Shown here piece after piece: positions 46,928-57,581 of a stretch of DNA of 64,000 bases (position 1 is the first letter of the stretch; each line of letters begins with the position of its first letter). The position numbers and the translations under genes were made by a program. The notes beneath the pieces were generated by a model. The model ran no database searches. It was not told where the DNA came from and saw only the letters and a program-made list of their open reading frames with translations. Source of the DNA: Orobanche coerulescens (Eukaryota > Streptophyta > Magnoliopsida > Lamiales > Orobanchaceae); assembly GCA_033398695.1 (NCBI GenBank), contig JAWKAU010000038.1, forward strand, positions 744,001 through 808,000, given 5' to 3'.

Positions 46928-47794
46928 CTTTCTTTTCTGTCCGCGACTGGAGGTTCGGAGGAGGCGAAGGCATGTTGTTAAACAACGAATCCACGAAGTT
47001 CTAGAGCTTATATCATTGATTAATCATCCTATAACATCCTTTGATCCAGCGAATCAAGGTTAGATTTCCAAGAACCCTATTTTTGGGAAATTTGGGATTT
47101 TGGGGTTTTTGTCCGATTCATTCCGTATTTTTGATTAATCCATGATGGGTATGATTAATATTAGTAGTACTCTTGTGTTTAACATCATTTAGTCCATTTT
47201 TCTTCGCCGAATCAAGGTATATTTCTTGATTTTCCTTCAAGTTGACTTTTTGGGGGTTTTGTTCTTGATTTTGTTTTCCATCCAGTTTTGATAAACCGAT
47301 TGTTGTTAAATGATGTTGTTAAAAATATCCTATGGATTTTATATCCATATTTCGGTTTGGAATTCCGTTTTCGTGCTTTTGACGGGACGAATCGTGTTCT
47401 TGGCCGTTTTGGGGGAAACCCTTGAACTTTCGTCGTTTGTTCTTTGAATTCAGCGACTTTAGGTCGTGCTATGGAATTAATTTTCATGGTTGTTATTGTT
47501 GTTCGTAGTTTATTGCCACGGGTTAGCATTCGGCGGAGTCGGCGGATTCATAGTCGGTTCATGCCAACCCACTTCGGTCGATTCTTCGCGTTTGTGATTA
47601 TTCGAGGCAAGTACCTTGTTCATACATTCTTGTTTTATGAATATGATAATTAGTGATCGTCTAAATGTGGTTGTTTGGTCGTTTGAATTGAACTTTCAAA
47701 GATTCAGTTAGCCTTGTTAAAGGCTCTCTTTCAAAACGCGTGTGTTTTGTGAATGTTGTGTCTCGTGAATGATTAAGTGAACCCTATGAATACG
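46928..47794. other. Unclassified remnant, possibly another Tekay-type LTR
   Basis: No long open frame. A phrase attattcgaggcaagtacc resembles the LARD LTR phrase tatcgaggcaagttattac, and the arrangement of agggttt/ggttagattt phrases recalls an LTR leader. It may be a fragment of a related LTR split by the neighbouring insertions. Confidence 0.3.
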
Positions 47795-48685
47795 TGTAGT
47801 GGATAAATTTTGTCAATCCAGCCCAAGCCCAACAAAGTCTTTCCAACCAGCCCAACAAACCCAATAGACTACAGACTTTGTCTAAGATAAAATTCGTTGG
47901 CCCCCTGGCTTGGAAAGATCCGCAAACCAATCCGGATCCAGGGGTTCGCCACGTCAGCCACGCGTATTCGAATGGTCAAATAAAATGACTTTTGAGCCAG
48001 TCAAAGGTCAAAAAAGCATGCTAAAGTAACGGATGAATAGAGTTGAGGGCCAAGGAGGTCAACAACGGACATGTGACAAGACAAAGCGAATCAACAGGCA
48101 TGTGACAGACAAAGCGAATCAACAGGCATGTGACAGACAAAGCGAATCAACAGGCATGTGCCAGACAAACGAATCAACGTGACGGATGAATAAGGGAATA
48201 AGGATCCCAAGTTGTCCTATATAATGATAAGACAACCAACCCAATCGATTCATTGAATTCTAAGTCATTCTCTACTTAATTTACGCTCTCTAATAATTCT
48301 CTGTCATCCTCCTGCGCTCTCAACCACCGCCTTATCTCATCACTAGCCGGACATACCTGATTGTCCAATATCACCGATCTCCGGCGCTCTCAACCACCGC
48401 CTTACCTCCATCACTCATCGGACGTACCTCACCGTCCAATACCACCAACATCATCAACTGCTCTATTATTTATTATATTTAATTCGTTTATTTCAATTTT
48501 ATTCAATATAAAATTAGTTACTGACTTGAGCGTCGGAGGCTCTTCGGCTGACACCCCACCGGTGCTCTCTGAGGGCTCTTACGTGTTTTGTGTTGACAGG
48601 TTGCTAGTGCCCGATTCAATCAACCTGACTGACGTGCCTGACGTCATCATCATCATCATCATCAATTGTAGGAATCACCCTTACA
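47795..48685 (+). repeat. Tat element T1, 5' LTR (probable)
   Basis: The proposed ends TGTAGTGGATAAATTTTG and ...cccttaca give TGTA/TACA termini, and the LTR is followed after three bases by a primer-binding site. TATA box at 48218-48225 (tatataat). The partner LTR lies beyond the window, so the left boundary is inferred from the terminus only. Confidence 0.6.
48070..48179 (+). repeat. 28-bp tandem repeat in T1 LTR (~4 copies)
   Basis: Units start catgtgacagacaaagcgaa and end tcaacagg. The first has one extra base and the last is one base shorter with an A-to-C change. It lies about 40 bases upstream of the TATA box, so it is in U3. Confidence 0.85.
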
Positions 48686-48688
48686 ATT

Positions 48689-48706
48689 TGGCGCCCACCG
48701 TGGGGC
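48689..48706 (+). promoter_or_regulatory. T1 primer-binding site
   Basis: TGGCGCCCACCGTGGGGC, a Tat-type primer site beginning with TGGCGCC, three bases after the proposed LTR end. Confidence 0.75.
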
Positions 48707-48758
48707 CCTAGCAATCGAGTTAATCAACAATCATACTATAGAGTCTTTACTACCAGCC

Positions 48759-50340
48759 ATGTCTGACGAATCCGCTTCGATGATTTTGTCCAACCTGACA
48801 GCCCAGTTAGATCTCAGTACCCAGATCGCCGCTCTGACCGAGCAGATAAACCAAGAGCGAGAGAATAGGCTAAAGCTGGAGAAGGAAAATGCTGATCTAC
48901 TTGTCCGCCTCGAGGCAGCGACATCCAAAAGGCAGACCGACTCGACCTCTCGCTTCAGGGTTCCAGTCAACCCAATGATATGTCTTGATGATGACATCGT
49001 AACCCCTCCTGGCGGCGGATCTGAGCAACAAACGCCGAACCCGACCTCATTGGTAAAGAATTCTAATATTTCTATCGCACAATCTAACACAGGCCGTGTG
49101 ACCTTCCTTGCAGGTGAACATATCACAACTCCCCAACCACCTATTATGACAAAACAGAAGGCTACTGGAGGACAGATGGGCGATGCAATCACCAATGCAA
49201 CCGGCGCCAACAATGCCACAACTGGATCTGACCAGGCAGGGGCACCAAGGATCGAACTTGGAGCTTCCTGCGCCCGAAGCGAGAATCTTGAAATCACCTA
49301 CGAGCCAACTCAGCCTCCTATATCAACTTCCTACACAATCAAGGAATCAGACCTGTCCCGTAAGTTGGCCGAGATGGAGGCCCTCATTCAGAGAATTCTG
49401 GGTGTTCCAGCGCCAATACACAAGAGCTCAGAGAACTGTTATGCCGACTCACCTTTTGTTGACGAGATAGCATTAGTAGAGATGCCCAACAAGTTCAACT
49501 TCCCAACCATGCAGATGTTTGATGGGACAACTGACCCGAGCGACCATATTGCGCAATACAAACAGAGGATGTTCACCGCTGCCATTCCACGAGAATTGCG
49601 GCAGGCTTGCATGTGTAAGGGGTTCGGTTCTAGTCTGACAGGACCAGCCCTCCAGTGGTACACAAATCTACCTAATTACTCTATCTCGAGCTTTGCTCAA
49701 CTAACAGATATTTTCATCCAACAATATGCTAGCAGCAGGAAACTGGAGAAGATCTCAGAGGACCTGTATACGATAGTACAGTGACGCGGAGAGTCCCTCA
49801 GGGACTATATCGGGCATTTCAACAGGGAGAAAGTGTCCATAACTAACTGCAATACCCAAACAGCCGTCACTGCCTTCAGGAAAGGACTCCTCCCTGAATC
49901 GGATCTCTACAAGGAACTCACCAAGTATCCTTGTCAAACTATGAAGGACGTCCTCACTAAGGCATGGGCGTAGATTAAATGGGAGGAAGACCAGTACAAT
50001 CATCATCGATCATCTCCTCAAAGGAGCTTGAGAAGAGACACTCGAATGGAACGAAGGATAAATGACAGGAGAGTTGAACCTTACCCACCCCCTCGGAGAC
50101 AAGATATCAGAGAAGGGAATACATACAAATGCCAGAAACTCGACCGCGTGAAAAAGCTAAGGTTCCAGAATATAACCTATCCATCTCACCAGCCGAAGCT
50201 GTGGCAACTCTCAAAGGACTCGGGGTCAAAGTCAAATGGCCAGAAAAAATGAGATCGCCAGCCAACCAAAAGAGACAGCTCAAAGTGGTGCGAGTTTCAC
50301 ACTGACCATGGGCACCGAACGGATGACTGCATTGCTCTGA
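48759..50340 (+). pseudogene. T1 gag remnant
   Basis: It starts MSDESASMILSNLTAQLDLS and shows a short coiled coil (residues ~25-55) and the capsid-like block MQMFDGTTDPSDHIAQYK and GPALQWYTNLP. Stops follow at about 49782 and 49972, with matching coding sequence continuing beyond each (SLRDYIGHFNREK, then the Arg-rich region). A frame change near 50130-50270 precedes a zinc-binding block W-C-E-F-H-T-D-H-G-H-R-T-D-D-C near 50290. These features are those of Tat-lineage gag. Confidence 0.85.
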
Positions 50341-50342
50341 AG

Positions 50343-51036
50343 TTGGAAGTATCCCACCTACTGAAGAAGGGATACCTGACAGACCTCTTGACTGACAAGG
50401 GCAAGCAGACTTACCAGCAAAATCAGGACAGACGCGATACTCAGAGAGAGATCAGTCCACCTAGACCACCGACCCATGAGCGGACAGTAAATGTAATCAC
50501 AGGTGGCTCCGAAGTTAGTGGAGTCACTCACTCAGCGGCCAAGAGACATACCAGAGAGGCCGGACGAATAGGAACAGAATCAAGCAAGAACGGAAGAAAC
50601 GCAGCTATCCAGCTGGCACAAACCATCAGCTTCACCACATCTGAATCAACGAGACTTCTAAATCCTCATCATGATGCTTTAGTTATTTCCTTATTTATTG
50701 CAAATTGTCTAACCAAACGTGTGTTGATTGATAATGGCAGTTCTGCCAATATCTTGTTTTTGTATGCTCTCAAGGAAATGGCAATTGATGAATCCAAGAT
50801 CATCAGAAAGGCCACTGTCCTCATCGGCTTCAGTGGAGAACAAGAAAGCACGATCGGTGAAATCGAGTTGCCTGTCTATGCTGAAGGTGTCAATCTGTGC
50901 AGTCGATTCCTGGTGGTGGATTCTCCATCTGCCTATAACGTCATCTTGGGCCGACCATGGATACATGAAATGGAGGCAGTCCCATCCACCTACCACCAAG
51001 TACTCAAATTTCCGAAATCGAGTTGCGTATCTATGC
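50343..51036 (+). pseudogene. T1 protease region, interrupted by T2
   Basis: An open frame has the retropepsin-like block VLIDNGSSANILF and AYNVILGRPWIHEM. After about 51015 the reading moves into a 22-base stretch that resembles an earlier part of the same gene (about 50861-50885), and at 51037 the T2 LTR begins. The real continuation of this protein resumes after T2 at about 58328, with ~80 bases repeated on both sides. Confidence 0.8.
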
Positions 51037-51783
51037 TGATAGGACGCCGAATGCACGCTCCCTGAAAACCCGGTCTAAAACATGGACCAATATAAGCCGG
51101 AGTACCGACCTCTTAGTAATGAAAGGTTTTCTTAGACAAGTGGATGCCGACCTCAAGGTCCTTTAGAAGGTTGCCGACCTCAAAGGTCCGCCGACCTCAG
51201 AGGCCCCGCTGACCTGAGACATCCTTTAGAAGGTTTCCGACCTCAAAGGTCCGCCGACCTCGGAGACCCCGCTGACCTGAGACATCTGTTAGAGGGGCGC
51301 CGACCTCAAAGGTCTCCCGAAATACGGATTTGAATAAGAACGACCCGACCTAAGTGATCTTTCATAATAGGAGCCGATCTAAGGCCTCCGAGCTCATGAA
51401 GGTCGAAGTCTCGGGAAAGAACGTCCCGACTCATCTGACAGAATCCCTGGGATCCAGGGATTGAGAGCCCATACCTTGCAATCCCGGAAATCCAGGGATG
51501 GGAAATCGCAGCCCGAATCCCTGGATATCCGGGATCTTCTCTATAAATCAGGGAAGATCTTAGAGGACAAGGTATCTCCCTGCTATAAAAGGAAGAAGAG
51601 GGGGTTTTCAAGGAGAGACATTCTGAGATTATAGCATACTTTAGAGAGAGAACGAGAGACAATACTTCATACATTTTGGGTTTTCTTAGCTAAACTCCTG
51701 AGATTAACCCGGTTCTTGGTGACCGATCAGCTCGGTTACATCAAGTACCCGGTTCTTGGTGACCGATCAGCTCGGTTACATCA
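51037..51783 (+). repeat. Tat element T2, 5' LTR (747 bp)
   Basis: Starts TGATAGGACGCCGAATGC and ends ggttacatca. The 3' LTR at 57582-58327 is about 98% identical by eye. It holds repeated ccgacctcaaaggt/gctgacctgagacat units (51100-51310), a TATA box at 51594-51600 and, at its very end, a 38-base sequence present twice in tandem (about 51708-51783). Confidence 0.9.
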
Positions 51784-51785
51784 AG

Positions 51786-51803
51786 TGGCGCCGTCTGTGG
51801 GAA
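51786..51803 (+). promoter_or_regulatory. T2 primer-binding site
   Basis: TGGCGCCGTCTGTGGGAA, the primer site common to Tat-type gypsy elements, two bases after the LTR. Confidence 0.85.
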
Positions 51804-51845
51804 CTGTGACATCGAGTCACTTTGAGCTGAGACGTGAGGTTAGTA

Positions 51846-52187
51846 ATGGCAGAAGAAATGAACCAGAAGAAAATAGGGGAGTTGATACCCCGAAATTTAG
51901 AAGAGGAACTAGCAGTTGCGGGTGGAGAATCGACTCTGGAAAAAACACCCGTCACCCCCGTAGAAGAAGTCGCACCAAGCACAATCACACTGACGAAGGA
52001 AGCCTTAGCCAACATAATCGCCAATGCGATCCAGAAGAGTCGGGAGGTCGAAAAACAAAGAGTACCACGAAAAGTAATACCCATCCTTTCGGATGGGCCG
52101 AAGGAAATTGATCAGCAGGGAGAGCATGGGGAAATGATATCATGGGGCAGTTTACACCTGGCTCGGGAGGAAGGAAGTTCTTTGTAG
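51846..52187 (+). pseudogene. T2 gag N-terminal stub
   Basis: Starts MAEEMNQKKIGELIP. Only about 90 codons of gag-like leader remain before the sequence changes to integrase at about 52135. It then runs out of frame to a stop. Capsid, zinc knuckle, protease, RT and both RNase H domains are absent, which defines T2 as an internal deletion derivative. Confidence 0.75.
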
Positions 52188-52963
52188 TAGCCATAGACTA
52201 CTTCAGCAAGTGGGTAGAAGCCGAGCCCGTGGCCACCATAACCGAGCAAAGAATCATAAGTTTTCTGTTTAACAACATTTGCTGCAGGTACGGAGCACCC
52301 CAGATACTTATCTCAGATAATGGAACTCAATTCAATGGGAAAAGAACCCAGTCCTGGTGCGAGGGTATGCATATCAGGCAAAGGTTCGCTGCGGTTGCTC
52401 ACCTGCAGGCTAATGGGCAAGTGGAGGTAACTAACAGAACAATCTTGCAAGGGATCAAAACCTGCTTAGACAAAGTTAGAGGAGGATGGGTGGATGATCT
52501 CAGCTCGGTACTATGGTCATACAGGACCACACCTAGATCGTCAACAGGGGAAACACCCTTCAGTATGGTATACGGGTCCGAAGCCGTCATCCCAGCAGAA
52601 GTCGGAGAAATGTCTCATCGGGTTCGATGGTTCAACGAGGTGGAAAACGAGGAAATAATAAAGGAGGCGTTAGATACCATAAAAGAAAGAAGGGAAGCGG
52701 CCGCAGCACGAACTGAAAGATACAAAAGCCTGACAAAAGCAGCTCACGACAAAAGATTCAGGAAAAGACAGTTCCAATTCGGTGATTTGGTGCTTAGGCG
52801 GGCTAATGCCCTAAGAAAAACAGGAAAGCTGGAGCCGAACTGGGAGGGCCCTTACAAGGTAATCCGAATTTATACAGGAGGAGCTTATGAGCTCGAGGAT
52901 ATGGAAGGGCACCCCATCAAAAGACCTTGGAACATTTGTCACTTAAAAAAGTATTTTGTATGA
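52142..52963 (+). pseudogene. T2 integrase core and C-terminus (fused after deletion)
   Basis: An open 273-codon frame carries the integrase core. The three catalytic acidic residues are visible in VVAIDYFSKWVEAEP, ILISDNGTQF and ANGQVEVTNRTI, and the typical LWSYRTTPRSSTGETPF and GPYKVIRIYTGGAYELEDM blocks follow. The N-terminal zinc-binding domain is missing. It sits downstream of the gag stub in a different frame. Open but incomplete, so probably not a working integrase. Confidence 0.8.
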
Positions 52964-53044
52964 AAGAAGTATGGAGAAAAGCGTTTGTTGTTTTAATAAA
53001 AGTCTATTACAAATAAAATCTCTCTGAATGTGTGAAACTAGAAA

Positions 53045-54108
53045 TAACATCTGATCAGGTTAAACGCCTTCAAATCCGAGTAAGGGTGAACCGCCCTGTA
53101 ACATCTATTCGGGCGAAACGCCTTCAGGTCCGAGTAAGGGTGAACCGCCCTGTGACATCTGTTCGGGCGAAACGCCTTCAGATCCGAGTAAGGGTGAACC
53201 GCCCTGTGACATCTGTTCGGGCGAAACGCCCTCAGATCCGAGTAAGGGTGAACCGCCCTGTGACATCTGTTCGGGCGAAACGCCTTCAGGTCCGAGTAAG
53301 GGTGAACCGCCCTGTGACATCTGTTCGGGCGGAACGCCTTCAGATCCGAGTAAGGGTGAACCGCCCTGTGACAACTGTTCGGGCGAAACGCCTTCAGATC
53401 CGAGTAAGGGTGAACCGCCCTGTGACATCTGTTCGGGCGAAACGCCTTCAGATCCGAGTAAGGGTGAACCGCCCTGTGACATCTGTTCGGGCGAAACGCC
53501 TTCAGATCCGAGTAAGGGTGAACCGCCCTGTGACATCTGTTCGGGCGAAACGCCTTCAGATCCGAGTAAGGGTGAACCGCCCTAGGACATCTGTTCGGGC
53601 GAAACGCCTTCAGATCCGAGTAAGGGTGAACCGCCCTGTGACATATGTTCGGGCGAAACGCCTTCAGATCCGAGTAAGGGTGAACCGCCCTGTGACATCT
53701 GTTCGGGCGAAACGCCTTCAGATCCGAGTAAGGGTGAACCGCCCTGTGACATCTGTTTGGGCGAAACGCCTTCAGATCCGAGTAAGGGTGAACCGCCCTG
53801 TGACATCTGTTCGGGCGAAACGCCTTCAGATCCGAGTAAGGGTGAACCGCCCTGTGACATATGTTCAGGCGAAACGCCTTCAGATCCGAGTAAGGGTGAA
53901 CCGCCCTGTGACATCTGTTCAGGCGAAACGCCTTCAGATCCGAGTAAGGGTGAACCGCCCTGTGACATCTGTTCAGGCGAAACACCTTCAGATCCGAGTA
54001 AGGGTGAACCGCCCTGTGACATCTGTTCAGGCGAAACGCCTTCAGATCCGAGTAAGGGTGAACCGCCCTGTGACATCTGATCAGGCGAAAACGCCTTCAG
54101 ATCCGAAA
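53045..54108 (+). repeat. 54-bp tandem satellite (~19-20 copies) in T2
   Basis: Unit: a CTGTGACATCTGTTCGGGCG half and an AACGCCTTCAGATCCGAGTA half plus agggtgaaccgcc, 54 bp in total. The array is highly uniform, with single-base variants in individual units and degraded units at both ends. Because 54 is a multiple of three, long open frames appear on both strands by arithmetic alone. Tandem repeats between pol and the 3' LTR are known in Tat-lineage elements. Confidence 0.95.
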
Positions 54109-54676
54109 CTTATCTAAAAATACCAAACCTATACTAAAGATCGGTGAAAAGGTCAGGTTAAATCAACCTAAAAAACACCAAACCATTATTACAGCTTGTA
54201 AAGATCGAAGTGGTCAGGTTATATTTAAGATGTCGCAAAATTTAAAATAGTCAGAGCTATACTAGGAAGAGGCCGGGTTATATTTGGGGAGAGAGTCAAC
54301 AATATTCAAATCTGAGTACAAATCTGAGTAGTGGTATTAATTCAAACAAGTTCAGATATATCAAGGTTACAATCGACGCCGAGCTATATTAACTTGGCAC
54401 ATTGGCAGAGATAAGCTATGAAACAAAGCACATAAAAAAGAAAAAGGAGACTTTTTCATTAAAAACAGCTGTGCCAATACAACGAACAAAGACAAAAAAA
54501 TATACATGTCTACACATACAAAAAGACTAAGCTACAGGCTCGGAAGATGGAGGGGGCGACGAAGGAGAAGCATCAAGGTCGGTCCCAGTCACCTCGAGAT
54601 TAGGAGTGCTGGCCTTAACAGGTGAGTTAGGAGGGATAGAAGGCATCTCCAAATCCAGGCCGGATTTCTTTATAGA
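54109..54676. other. T2 spacer between satellite and antisense gene
   Basis: Contains a decayed short repeat (gatcggtgaaaaggtcaggt and tcgaagtggtcaggtta phrases) and AT-rich DNA. It would include the 3' UTR of the antisense gene. Nothing else is recognised. Confidence 0.4.
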
Positions 54677-57028
54677 CTACCCAAGGGCATCCTCCCACCA
54701 GGCTGCCTCCGGAGATTCTTCCACGTCCCCGGACCAACCAGAAGGGACAGGAGCCCCGTTCAATGCAGCATCCCGGTCCAGCTCGCCCACAAAACCCAAA
54801 GAAGCTAATTGCTCACGAGCGCGAGTTAGAGCAAAATCGAAATATTGCGTCGCGTCAGGAGCCAGTTTGACGAGGTAAGCAGTGGAATTGTGATACCGGG
54901 CTAGGAGGGTAGAACGGTAGGCCCCCAGGAAAGAGTGACCAACGTCACTGGTCAGAAATCGACGCCGGCCATCCGTCACCCCACGCTCATAAGATGATCC
55001 CTCGGATCTAGCCTCGGCTAGTTGAGCTTCTAGCTGGGCGACCTTTTCTGATTCTGCTCTAGCCTGAGCTTCGAGTTGGGCGACCTTCTCCAACTCCGCC
55101 TTAGCATGAGCCTCAAGCTGGACAATCCTTTCAGATTCGGCCTTAGCTTCCGACAACTGAACCTCGAGCTGGCCCACCTTCTCCGTTTCAGCTGTAGACA
55201 GGGCCTTCCAAAATTTCAGCTCCTGGTTCAGCTGAACATTAGCCATCTGAGCCCGTTCCAAAACCGCCTCCCGCTCAGAGCCTTTCTTAAGGGCAGCCTC
55301 TAAACGATATTCCCTCTCCTGAAGCTGAGCTGAGAGATCCGACTTAGCCGACAGGGCGGCCGCCAGATCGGCTGACATCTGGGTGAGCTGGGAGGAATAC
55401 GAAGCGTCGAGCTTATGATCCTCTGCGAAGGTCACAAAGGTAGCGAAGAACTGCACAAGAAAGAAAGTCACATCAGGACGGCAAAAGGGGTAATAATAAA
55501 TATGAAAATAGTCAGAAAGGGAGAATACCTTCCCAAAATACATCATCATAGCATCGAAGCGAGGGTCCTCCGCAGCGTCTCGAAAGCCCAGTTTATCCTT
55601 AGCCGGGACCATGGAGCTAAAATATGGAAGAAATCTCTCAAACTCCTTGCAACGGAGAAGAGTCTCCATAGCCGGACCTGGGGGACCCGCGGTCTTCGGC
55701 CGTTTGGAAGCGGGGGAGCTAGGAGAAGGGGCCCTCTGAGTGACCTGAAGCTGCCTAGAAGAGCTTGCAGGGCTTCGTCCGGTGGTCAGGGTAGGAGCCA
55801 GGTCGAAGGGGAGAGTCACCCCAGACTTGGGGCGAGAAGGGAGCTTCCGTTTAATTTTGGATGAGCCCTCTGCCCTCTCCTTTTGGGGATTCGTCGACTT
55901 GTGGACCTTTTCTTTCGTTGGTTCAGCCGGCTTGGAGGCATCCGACTGGCAGGTCCGCATGAACCGATCTACAAAAAACAATACAAGCGGTCAGGGAAAT
56001 AGCTGAAAAACAAAATAACAAAGATCGTACTATGGAAAGAACCGATAAAGCCTACCAATATCAGGGATAGCTGGGTAAGGATTCGAGCTCAGCCCACAAT
56101 GGAACAGGAGATCATGGAATTGCGTCAGCTGGAAAGCATTATAGGGAATGGCATTCCATTCCCGAACTTTCTCGACCCACGCAGCCCGGACGGAACTACG
56201 CCTAGGAATAGGATCTTGGCTCGGAGTAGCCTGCGTCCATTCCATGGGAAAACCCCAAGAATCAGCTGTAGGGAGCCGTAGGAAAAAGAAACGGGACCTC
56301 CAATCCTTCACATTGGAAGGGAGGTGGGTAAAGAAATGGGCGTTGTTTCGGGAGGTCAAGTAAAAGGAGCCTTTAAAACTATTTAGCCCAAAACAAAAAT
56401 AGAAAAAACCCAGGTCGGGTTCCTCGTGTCTATAATGACACAGCACGAGGAAACCAACCATATAACGAAAGGAGTTAGGAGAAAACTGGTTGAGGGGAAG
56501 ATTGTATTTAACGGAGAGAGAGACAAGGAAGGGATGGAGTGGAAAGCGAAGACCACTGCTCACCTGATCCACGAACCAAGTAATATGCCCCGGGGGAGGA
56601 TGGTCGGGGGTGTCGCTAGCCTGAGGCGTGACAAATTCCCACCCCGAGGGAAGTCTAAGAAATTTTATAAAACTAGCCATCGCGGATGGGCTAGTCCTAG
56701 ATAGAGGATGAGGAGGGAGAACTCGAGTCGCTCCTACGACCGTCTGATATGGGTCGGCTAAGAGGCCGGTCAGAGTTACTTCGTCCATAGGAGGAGGGGA
56801 AGGGGGATCTAAAATGATTAGGGGGATGCCAGAGGGAAGGTTAGAAGGGATGTCACCTAGCTCGGACCAATCTACATCACCTAGGGGTTCATCCCTAAGA
56901 CAGAGGGAGGAACCAGTAGCTCGCCCCGACCTACCCCCCGAGTCACCATCAGAAGAAGAAAGACCTTCTAAAAAGGAGTCCACAGCCGATTCGCCGAAAA
57001 AATTCTGAGAATCCGAAGCAAACGACAT
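54677..57028 (-). CDS. T2 antisense gene, three exons, 728 aa (gypsy-type transposon domain)
   Basis: Transcribed opposite to gag-pol. Exons, in order: 57028-56056, 55968-55529, 55450-54677. Both introns are GT-AG and the phases agree, giving an unbroken 728-residue protein. Exon 1 carries the domain annotated in plants as putative gypsy-type transposon (RFPLHPFLVSLSVKYNLPLN, FSPNSFRYMVGFLVLCHYRH). Exon 3 encodes a long coiled coil with repeated E-K-V-x-Q-L-E-A-Q units. Antisense ORFs in this position are known in the Tat lineage, for example Grande. A minus-strand TATA box at 57267-57274 lies ~240 bases upstream of the ATG. No catalytic motif was seen. Role unknown; its intact state contrasts with the deleted gag-pol of the same element. 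Confidence 0.72.
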
Positions 57029-57266
57029 AATAAAAGGAAGAAAAGAGAGGAAGAAGAAGAGGAAAAATCGATAAACAAACCAAAAGAAAAACTAAAGGGG
57101 TGTTCAGATGAACATACCCATGGGATTGGGTGGAAGATCGCCGGAGAAAGGTAGTAGAAGCACCACCGAAGGTAGGAAACCAAGGTCGCAAGTGTCGCCG
57201 GAATACCCTCACACTAGTATGTCGCAAGAAGAAGAGCGGAAATGGCTGAAGGAGGGCGAGGATTCC

Positions 57267-57274
57267 TATTTATA
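57267..57274 (-). promoter_or_regulatory. TATA box of the T2 antisense gene
   Basis: TATAAATA on the minus strand, ~240 bases upstream of the antisense ATG. It lies inside the element, before the 3' LTR, so the antisense gene need not rely on the LTR promoter. Confidence 0.55.
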
Positions 57275-57581
57275 GAGAAGGAGGGCGAAAATCGAGAAGA
57301 TAACGGGCGATCTGGAGCATCCGATGCCTCCTGTAAAAGGACGGCTGGGATCTGGCACCGCCTCATCCGACCTATAACAGGTCGACACCTGGACTTGACC
57401 ATAAACGCGACGTTTGGGAGGCGGGGAAAGGAAAAGACGGGGATATTATAGCGCACGAAATCCAAGGAACCTCGTTATCTGGGGACGGGAATCCCAAGGA
57501 TTCTTGTGTCAAGGTCGTCAGAATATAAACAAATCTTACTCTACTCGGTCTTACAGCTCGACTAGAGTAGGGGGGACTGGT

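Noticed and set aside
47212..47529. 105-codon minus-strand Lys/Arg-rich frame
   Set aside because: AT-rich low-complexity translation in an unclassified remnant; no splice or family support.
53032..54117. 361-codon open frame and long opposite-strand frames with an 18-residue repeat
   Set aside because: The 54-bp satellite is a multiple of three and lacks stops in several frames, so long frames arise by arithmetic. No start context, domain or conservation supports a protein.
55415..55864. 149-codon plus-strand frame opposite the T2 antisense gene
   Set aside because: It is a shadow of the antisense exons 2 and 3, which show matched splice phases and a recognisable domain.
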